This document shows, in pieces, positions 50,801 to 60,600 of a DNA stretch of 64,000 bases. Made by a program: the position numbers and the translations under genes. How positions within the stretch are numbered: position 1 is the stretch's first letter; each line of letters starts with the position of its first letter. The DNA is from Halichondria panicea (lineage: Eukaryota > Porifera > Demospongiae > Suberitida > Halichondriidae). The notes below the pieces were generated by a model, which worked only from the letters and a program-made list of their open reading frames with translations, did not search any database and was not told the DNA's origin. The stretch covers positions 5,197,250 through 5,261,249 of the forward strand of contig NC_087390.1 of the NCBI RefSeq assembly GCF_963675165.1. Direction: 5' to 3'.

Positions 50801-51897
50801 AGCATTATTGCTTAGCATACTCCAATTTACACCCAACTTCATCCCATAAATACTAGAAGTAAGTTGTTGATCTGGATCAAGCGCAGTTATCTTCGGAAGA
50901 GAGGACCCGGGATTAATCACAATCGATTCACCAACGATTTCATCTTCAATAGCTAAACCATTTTCTAGCACTACAGAAGTGACTTTAGAGTCTATCATTG
51001 TGAAAGTGTTTGTTCCTCCTGGGTTAAATTTTTCCACAATTTCTCCTCCTTCCATGATGTTCTCATAGTTTGTTGGTCCATTGTTCAAAGTGGCTACATC
51101 TGCTCTGAATCGACCCACAAAGTTTATCCTTGGTTTTTCTAAGAAGGATGCACTTGCTAGTTGAAACCTGTAATTTAAGCATAACAAACATGAGTACTTG
51201 CCAGGCTTCTGTGTGACCATGCGTGGTCTATATATTAGTGGCTTCTCTCTATGCATGCAGACATGGTCTAACCATATACTAAGAAACAGATGTACTATCG
51301 AATAATTACATCTACCCGGCTTTTCCTGCAGTTGCAATTAATGCTGCCAAGCTGATGCTCAAAGAATTACCTGGCCAATGGTATAGTATAGTAATCTTGA
51401 CAAAGAAAGCAGTCTAAAAAGTGTTGAAACTTTTCTTGACATAATTTAATATACTGTGCAAGAACCACTGACATTGTGCTCGTGCATTTGGAGTAGCTCA
51501 CTTCTGTTAAAGATTTACTACATACATTGTAGTTTGCTTCCAAGTTAAAGCAGCAGCTTGAAGCTATTAACTTTCCTGCCTTCACTATAGATGTGGTTAG
51601 ACATTAGCATGACTACTATATACACGTGAATATAAATTGCTGAAAAAAATCATGTTTTGAGGTTCAACACAACTTTCTTCTTTCGAGCGATTAGCCACTA
51701 GCCTGATCTATATATATATATTATACTGCTTTGAATGTGAGGTGTAGATCATATAGATCATAACTACAGAATTACGACTCAGAGTTGACTAGTGTATAGT
51801 AGATCTAGCTATTGATACCTCCAAAGCTATAATCATTGGCAATAATAACTTACCAGCAAATGAATAAACAGAGCCACCAGTGAGTGCTTGTCTTCAT
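47873..51897 (-). CDS. Gene F2: tandem paralogue of F1, secreted VioB/RebD-like protein
   Basis: Exons are 51897-51854 (signal peptide MKTSTHWWLCLFIC, phase 2) and 51167-47873; the join gives 1112 residues. The exon 2 acceptor (AAATTACAG|GTTTCAACT) and signal-exon donor (GCTG|GTAAGT) are conserved with F1. The protein is very similar to F1 along its whole length, with differences concentrated near the N-terminal third (for example EGGEIVEKFNPGGTNTF). The ferritin-like blocks LEFSTIPPYL, QEMLHM and AIGGRPV are unchanged, so the same chemistry is expected. The long upstream extension of the open frame (to 51337) reads through the intron and is not present in F1. The shared 5' flank shows that promoter, intron and coding parts were duplicated together. 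Confidence 0.88.
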
Positions 51898-52383
51898 AGT
51901 GTACCTCGAACATACTAGTAGCAAAGGCAACAGATGACAGACGTGAACGTGATGCGCATGCGCAATAAGATACATTGGGCCAGACCTTTTCTCAGAGGGG
52001 GGAGGGGGAAGAGGAGAAACAAAAACGTTATGAGGCCATGCAAAAGTCGGAAATTGTCAGCTTTACAATTAAAGGCACTAAAAGAAAAGAAAATTATAAA
52101 TTTGTATGGTTTTTTGGTCATGAATTATGACTAAAATTAATTAGTAAAAATTATGCACTTCTGCTTATTGAGGAAGTTAGGGGTGTGTTTTCAATTAAAA
52201 TTCTATGAATATCATTATCATCAAATGCCTCAACCTGCTTGCGGAATAATAGCCTGAGAAACTACAAATTGACTTTGCAGGCCAGATGGAACAAAGTTAT
52301 TGAGTTTTTATGTCTAAATAGTCTGTCTCCATGTTGTTATTTTCTTCTAATTTTTTTCTGCAGACTCCTCCAAGTCTCCATCG

Positions 52384-52543
52384 CTGTCTCTGCTAAGGAA
52401 GTAAGGCCATACCAATGACCATCATGAGAGAATACACTGTGTACTACTGCAACTCTTCTCTCTGTCTCTGCTAAGGAAGTAAGGCCATACCAATGACCAT
52501 CATGAGAGAATACACTGTGTACTACTGCAACTCTTCTCTCTGT
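52384..52543. repeat. 78-bp tandem duplication
   Basis: CTCTGCTAAGGAAGTAAGGC followed by the same sequence through ACTGCAACTCTTCTCT occurs twice with a 78-base offset (CTAAGGAAGT at 52393 and 52471), with almost no differences. Confidence 0.9.
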
Positions 52544-52835
52544 CTTTAGCCCCGCCCCCCTTTCTGTTTGTAAATCAAAAATATGTTAGCTCTGAACTGG
52601 CTCATTTCATGACCTATAATCCTTATTCCAATGTGTTTAAAGATTGTCTTACTTTGTATTGATCTTATTATATATAGTGTAGTCCTTGTGTCTCTTGCAG
52701 ATTTATTTCGAAACCAGACTGCTAGACCTATATGAACACACGCAGGGTTTTTGGCATGCTCTAGCTTCATAAATGTTTGCAATCACAGGCTGTCAGCCTG
52801 TTTTTTTTGTTATGCACAACAAGTGGCTATTGGTT

Positions 52836-52936
52836 TGTGCATTATACACGCACTTTTATTTGAGTGACGCACATTGATGTCTGATGGAATCGTTGCAAGA
52901 ATTTACCGTTAATAGGATGATCACAAATATCCCTAG
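52836..52936 (+). repeat. Direct repeat flanking the TIR element, left copy
   Basis: TGTGCATTATACACGCACTT through GATGTCTGATGGAATC, CAAGAATTTACCGTTAATAG and CCCTAGGC matches 53756-53860 in the same orientation. It is also a diverged relative of the inner terminal repeat. Confidence 0.8.
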
Positions 52937-52958
52937 GCATAAGACCACTGGGACATGA

Positions 52959-53464
52959 TAGAGTAAGTCGCCGAACTCCGTCAGGCATCAAAGTGCGTCA
53001 GGTAAAAGGGCGTGTAACGCACAAACAAAACAAGACTGATTCAAACTAATTACACACACTAACAGATGGCCATGGGCCTATTATCCATCAGCGAAAACTT
53101 GGATAGGCCAAGTCGCTTCCAGTCCGAGCAGTGATAACTAAAAAAACTACCGAATTTTTCGATTTTTGTCAGAACGTACCAATCCCCGTTTTTGCCAAAC
53201 TACACTGACACAAGCTGAATACAATCTAGATAGAGTGCAGTACAGAGTGGAGCAATTCCCAAAATCAGGCGACCCTGCAAAGCGGAGCTACACTGGAGGT
53301 TGTAAAGTGCTGAGTCAGCAATATTCTAGCTATAAGCGCTAATACATAGCGTTTATAACTATAGGCTAGTTATTGTTAATATAATAATTATGTTTTGTTT
53401 GTGCGTTACACGCCCTTTTACCTGACGCACTTTGATGTCTGACAGAGTTCGGCGACTTACTCTA
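52959..53464. mobile_element. Non-autonomous TIR element, about 506 bp
   Basis: The two ends form an inverted repeat of about 74 bases: TAGAGTAAGTCGCCGAACTC through GCACAAACAAAACA on the left, and its complement (53391-53464) on the right with only a few mismatches. No coding capacity inside. Confidence 0.8.
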
Positions 53465-53755
53465 CTGTAATTGTTTGGAATGAGGGATCAGTGAACAAAC
53501 AATTTACTGTTAATAGATTCTTGTTTCAGCCTGCATTCTAAGCACGCTCTGTATCGCTGTGGTGTTCTTCAGTGCCAGTTATACATAGGAATTGCCTTTT
53601 ATCAATGTGTTTCCTATATAGTATAAGCATGTGTTTTGACTAGTTGATTGGCCGTAAAACTACTGGTATACACTATAATTATACTGATTTTTGGCTATCC
53701 AAGTTTTCGCTAGAGTTCTTTCATCGCCATCTGTTAGAATGTATGATTTATAGTC

Positions 53756-53860
53756 TGTGCATTATACACGCACTTTTATTTGAGTGACGCACGTTGATGT
53801 CTGATGGAATCATTGCAAGAATTTACCGTTAATAGGATAATCACAAAATTGAAATATCCC
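53756..53860 (+). repeat. Direct repeat flanking the TIR element, right copy
   Basis: Partner of 52836-52936; differs at a few positions only. Confidence 0.8.
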
Positions 53861-54610
53861 TAGGCCCTAGCTATATATAGCTGAGTATCAATTAACAGTG
53901 CATATGCATGTATGTATGGACGTTCACGTGCAGGGCAATAATACATGCATCTCTGCTCAGCTTATAATTATGCAATTTCAACGTTTGTGCTGCTGAGATA
54001 TTTTACTTTCAGGTAAGAGTATATTGTGGCAGATCATATAGATTTATATAGAGGTTATATATAGCTGCTTGATTTGTGGAGTAGATCTATCTATAATTAT
54101 GTTGTATAATAATTTCCTATTCACAAAATTGGTATGTTACACACGCAGTTTGTTAGTTGGAAAAACATTTGCCATGTAACAATTTGATATACGTATAGGA
54201 TTGCCAGGGGAAACCACAGCAGGCACCAAAAAGCGTGGAAACAAGAAATCTTGCGAGAGCATAACTTCAATGAATCCGTTACAGCATCATTCACATGAGC
54301 TACTATATAGTACTGATACATTACATTATAGCATCACATAAAGGAATTATTGTAAAACTATAATTATAAACATTACTGTGTTCCATGTCCAAAACCAGCT
54401 TTCATATCCACCACACATTTTTACACAATCACTTCCATGTCACCATGCATATAGATGAACTGTGTATATGCATGTAGCTATAGTATTTACTGCATAATTA
54501 TATAATTATTCTGAGGTGATAAAAATGAGAGCACAAGTGCTTGATGATGATTATATATGAGGCCAAAATCAGTTTGTTTGTTGGGGTGATAGTCATTCAA
54601 AAATTAAAGG

Positions 54611-57600
54611 TCAGTGGAATTTGTTTGCATGAGCACTGTCTATTTGTATTTCCTCATCAATCACATGATTGTCACATGAAACAGTTCCATTCAAATTATC
54701 TGCCGAGTAACTCTCACTGAGTTGCGATAAATTCTGCTTCAATATCTCGCTTTTCTCGCTTGACACCGGTGATGGTGAAGTTGGACTAACGCTTCCTGTA
54801 CACTCCGAATCAATCTTGGAAATTCCGTCACATTCGCTTCCCGTCGACCCATTTTCGATGTCATACGTTTCCACGACGATAGTCTGTGTCGTGTATGTAG
54901 TTGATTGAGTGTACTGTCCCAGACACTGCACTTGATCACTGTCTTCTTGCTCGTCCTCTACTATGCTCGGTAGAATGCTGTTAGAGAATGAGTGGCCTTC
55001 GTCTCCTGGAGAGAAATTAAAGTATAAAACTCAGAATTTGGGACAGTTAAAACAACAATTACCGTTAAAAAACTAATGTTCGAATAACAATATCTGATAT
55101 ACCTGCATGACTGTACTATGATAAAGCATGCAATACATGAATACGGTTTTGGCAGAAGGCACTACGGTAACCATTGAAACCCATGCATGCAATAACAACA
55201 CTTGTTTATACCCTTATGAGCGCATATTTTCGCAGAGCAATAATTTTCATACAATTTGACAATGCTACAGTCAATGTTGTTACTGATATACGTACACAGT
55301 GACATAAACTTACCAACTTTATCTCTTCGTTGCCAATAGTTACCAGTACCTCCATCTCTTCCTTTACTGCTTCCACTGTGCTCTGGAGTAGACGTTGACA
55401 GGACCACGTTGTAGTAGACTAGTGTGGGGTCAATTTCTAGAGTGAGAAGTTGTGTTGGTAGCACTCGGGATTGAAGTGACACCAGGGACTCTCTGAGATC
55501 AGTGAATGAAGGTCTTTCAAGACTCTCTTCAGCCCAGCATAGGCTCATCAGATTGTACCTGGATGCACAGTCGTAACATGAATTATCATAAATAATTATG
55601 GAAACCTATAGTAAGACGAATAAGTCAGCTGTGCAATAGTTACCAGTACCTCCAGTAGTATAAAGTTGCAAAGTCCATTAATGGAGCTAGCTAGCAAATT
55701 AACAACGTTTTGGTAACTTACAGATGTTGTGCAGTGTTGGGTGGTCTCTCTAACCTCTCCCCCATTTCCAGGTGAGCCACAAGGTCCTTGTGTCCAACAG
55801 TAGAGTAGGGGAAGCCACCTGTACAGGAAGGATTAGGTCGTAAGGATGGTTACTGTAATATGACATTCTCAAGATAACATATAAGCTTTTCTAAAAAAAT
55901 TGGCACTGGAAATTCAATGCATGAAGTACTTTCTAAACACATACCGAGAGTTGCTATCTCCCACACGGTCACTCCGTACCCCCAAACATCAGTAGCACTG
56001 TTAAACTGCGCCTCCTCCAAAGACTCCAGTGCCATCCATCTCATAGGCAGTCTACCGTCATCTGTTCTGTGGTAGGCTCGAGGTTTAGCCTTTTGTTTAG
56101 AGCAGCCGCTGAGACCAAAGTCTGAAATTTTTATGAGGAGTTTATTATCAAGGTACATGTTTCGACAAGCTAGATCGCCATGGACAACACCAATGGAACT
56201 CAGAAATTCCTGCAGTAAATGAGAAGATAATTAGTAAGTTCAAGCAGTAGATATACTGTAAGAGCACAACATTAATTTGAAACTACACGTACAGCAGCTG
56301 ATGTACAGCTAGATGCATGGATTGCATACTTTTTGTACGTTAAAATGTAGTCACGTACAATTCAATATAGGCACCAAAACTGTTGCATGCATGGCAAAAA
56401 ACACACAGCGTGTTTATAAAATCGAAGCGAATGTGCTTACCATTCCGACAGCAATCTGCTCAGCAAATTGGACCAATGTGTGGCTGGTTACCTCCACACC
56501 TTTGGTACCCTCTACCAACAGTGCTCTCTGATTCTGAAGGAACGTTAGGAGATCACCCCTCAATGGTAACTCTGAAACCATGGAAATGACAGGTCTGATT
56601 CAAACTTTCATGGCAATGAAGGATAGCTAGTTTAGTTTAGTGGAAGGTTGTTTGGATTATGAAACCCATGCCACGATAATTACTTAGGGATTTTCTGCAG
56701 CTGCGTATATATAAAGTGATCCTTAACTCTCATCTATTGTAATAAGTGGCAATTTTCAAGTTTACAATACCAATTAAGATAGGATGATGTCATAGTAGGC
56801 TCATTTTTTACTCCTGTAATATACATACCTGATACCAAGCAACACGGATCTCTGGTAGTCACACAGCCAATCATCTTCACCACATGATCTCCAGCTGTGC
56901 CAGCACAGTAACTCTGGTACGAGACAAGCTTGGTCTGCTCTATGTGGTCCATGAATGACTGTCTCTCTAACTCTCCACTCGAACCTGCAGAGTTTAGAAG
57001 GAGTTTCAATTTTAGCCACAATGCCTTGGGATTACAAATAAATTATAAATGCATGTGGTGTTAAATTTTAAAAGTGTTGTGCAATCAATGTGCTGAGTCC
57101 ACAATACTTGATATAAACATTATTAACTGCAGTTGAAAACACTTCACCCACCTTTTAGTACTTTAATGGCCATACCCCCATCAACTCCGTCAATCTCCTC
57201 AGGCCCTCTCCTAACCACCCCTTGATATACATCACCAAATGCCCCGTGGCCGAGCTTTGTTTGCAAGACAACACTCCCGGGATGCAGCTCCCATGTGTCA
57301 ACATTCAGTAATGGAATATGATCAACGTTGTCTCTTTTGTGAAGCTTGCTGTCCAAATTTTTGGCATGATAGTCACCCTAATAATTATAAGAAGGAGAGA
57401 AAAAAAATCCAGATGAGTAAATGCGAAGTTTTGTACGTGTGAAGGTACATTTACTACAATTCGTGCATGCAGATGTGCATGTACGTCTTGTTGAGTGTAT
57501 ACATATAGATACCAAACTTACGCTCGATTCCAAATACCCTGCTGCTCTCTTGCTGATTCTTCTATTCCTTAAACAAGCAAGTGCAACGCAAATGACCATT

Positions 57601-60600
57601 ATCACTACTGCAACTAGCATGACCACACTGATGCCAATAATTATGTAGAGAACATCCATTGACAAGGCTGCAAATGGAAATTGAATATGAATTGCACAAT
57701 CCATCAGCTCCAATGAGTACACATGCAGCATGCAACAAACGCATACATAATTGCATATGCACAATTGCATCTAGGAGTAAGCGACTAAAAGCTACATGAG
57801 AAGTAATTGAAATAGTAAAATATTTCTTCTCTATATATACCTGCAGGTGGCTGAGGGGGTGGTTCGGTAGTGACAAGTACACGTAGCTCTCCTATCTCAA
57901 TGCAGGCTGGGGTACTCCAGTTACTCACTGCACGATGAATATTGATGGAGCGTACCTGCAATCAAAAGTTGTCATGAGACATACGTATATACCATGCAGT
58001 GTACTATAATAGTGTTGTCAATTATTACGAAAGATATATATATACTGTCTCTAAAGCAAATCATGCATTGGTGATAATTCATGACATTAATCAAATATAA
58101 TTATATTATGCAGTTGATCCAATCAGGTCTCCAGACAATAATTACGATATGCAAGCCACTTATCATTGTATCCATGTTAGTGTATGCTTACCTGCAAGTA
58201 GACACAGTTGTTCTCTTTATATTCAGGTATCTCCATCACGAGTGGTACTCTCACAGCTGCTAAAGATATCTGTGGAAAACACAGTACATTATTAAACCAT
58301 CTAATGACGCTGATTTTGTCCAATAACGGTCGACCATACACACAAAGTGTAGTTAAAGCACAAATGTACCAACAGATATAAAATTAGGATGTATAAATTT
58401 AAACCAAGACATATCACTCGTACATGTACGTACATTGATCATCTTTTGAGTGAACAGCTCTCCAAAATCATCGTCTTCCTCAAAAGCTTGATCCTCTGTT
58501 ACCCTCACTTCATACGACATCACACTTGAAGATGGTTGCCTCCACCCCACCCACACTCTCACAACTCCAACACCTCTCGAAACATTCATGACAGTTACAT
58601 CATCAGAACTAACAATGATATCATCAATAATTGCGGATGGGAAGGGCAAAGCATCGAAGGTACAACTCTCCTCATCGGGGGTGATGATAGAGGTCACGTA
58701 GTCTGTCACTGTAGTCATCTGTCGCATGAAAATGAATAGTGATATAATCACGCCAGAATGTAGTAGCCTCAAACTAATTTCATTGAAATAATGACAGCAG
58801 CTATACGTAATTTAAAGCTGTTAAATAACTGCTTCGAAAAACGGCTAGGCATCTAGTACGTGTTAAAACTTATAGTATACACTTATCTGATACTAATGCG
58901 ATTAAACAAACTCACAGTGATTCTGTAGTAGGCCCCGGAGTTTCGGCTGAAGGGAAGCCCTCTGGTTGTGTAAGAGTACTGAGAACCATTAGTCTGCAAT
59001 AAATACATCGTAAAGAGATCGATACTCTAACTTTCCAATCAAAAATGCAAGGAATGTATAGCACAGGTGTATTTGTGCACTAAAAAAAGTCCAAAAATAC
59101 CTTAGGTTGAATGTTTGCAATATAGATATAATTTCTCGTACTCGGAATTAGAGACGTCTCTACTCTGAATTGCTGGATTGCATCTGTCAAAACATCATGT
59201 TCTGGAATGGACCAGGAAATATGGAATCGAAACAGGCCCTCTCGTTCACTCCACTCTCGCTCGCATTGAAAGTTAAGTGGAACGGGAATAGTATATTTCT
59301 CTGTGGATGAGATGGAGCAATTGCAGTATAATGTGATAATTATAGTTAAGCGTGTATAATATTACACATGTATGTACTTTTAATAAAAGCTAGCAATAAA
59401 AACTATACATGATATCCACTAGTATAGTAAAACATCCCCATGGTATGTCAAGTAATTTAAAGTATATACCTTGCACATCCACAAGGAAGGTACTCCCTGG
59501 TGGAATGTACTCTCCAGATAGAGCATGGGAGGAGACTGAGATACGATAGTAGCAGCCACCCACCGGTCCCTCCAGAGGAGATTTCAGAGCTTCTATCACT
59601 GCTGACGACTCAGTCTGGAGAATGAAGTTTATAGGACACAGAAGTAAAAAATAAAAAGATAGAGCTAATCAGAATAATTATGTGCTTCAATTTCGAAATT
59701 GACTGCTAAAGCCGAAACATCTGATTTGTGGTTACCCTACCTTGGGAACTACAATGGTTTGCCCTAAAGTTCCACAGAGTGCGGTTGAATCGTCCAGTGT
59801 GACCGTGTAGTGGCTCAGACTATACGAGGCCTCTGCATGTAGAGTGTGTAATAAATTATTATACTAGCTCAGCAAAGGTAATGTACATATATACAGTGAA
59901 TGCTGAATAATTATCTTCAGGTTCACAGTAGTAAGTACCGTATAGCGCGAAATTTTCGAGGGGCTTAATTTTCGTGGATTTCGTGGGTTAGCAATCCTAC
60001 ACGAAAATTAAGTCCACGAAAATCGTTCTTTACCTGCCTATAACGTGCAAGATTTAAAGGCGTGGCTTCCGGTAAGCAGTCATTCCGCGAACATTGTGCA
60101 ACGAAAATACTTTTAGAGGCCAATCCACGAAATATAAGTGCCTCGAAAATTTCGCGCTATACGGTATATAGAACTGGAGTATTATAAATAAAAGAATTGG
60201 AAAACCATTGTTAATCAATTTGGCTATCCTGTCTATAAAGTCACATTATCAAGGTTACAAGCATGTAATAAAAGTCATACAGTCCCTTATAATAATTATT
60301 TTATTACACGGTTGCGTATAGCCTCGAGGCATGATTTAGTAATTGGTCGTCGTGATATAAACACAGTCATAATAATTTATAACATGAGAATCTTATGCAT
60401 TATGCATTCGTGCTTGTGCCATTATATTTCTCGGTCTAATGGTATATAAGCTATTATATAATATACACAGCAAATTGTATCCCATACACACCTGGTGGAT
60501 GTCTCCACGTCACTTCAATTCTGGCATGCTTCCAGAACAGAGGTCTTAAGTCAGGACTGACTCTAGTCACGATGAAATTGGGATCTGGATTCTGTGGAAG

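Larger units (their letters stand above)
51898..54610. other. Spacer between F2 and gene D, with nested repeats
   Basis: No gene is supported. It holds a 78-base tandem duplication (52384-52543), a 506-base inverted-repeat element (52959-53464) and two related direct copies outside it (52836-52936, 53756-53860). The far end carries the 3' UTR of gene D. Confidence 0.5.

Noticed and set aside
42212-51337. Bacterial contamination as the source of the two long, almost intronless reading frames
   Set aside because: Both frames sit in the same AT-rich, repeat-bearing DNA as the split animal genes, each has a spliceable signal-peptide exon with conserved eukaryotic borders, and there are no neighbouring bacterial genes or tight operon spacing.
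51168-51337. A longer N-terminus of F2 starting at 51337
   Set aside because: It would read through the intron and is not conserved in F1, where small indels and a stop interrupt the same stretch. The spliced signal peptide gives a better start.
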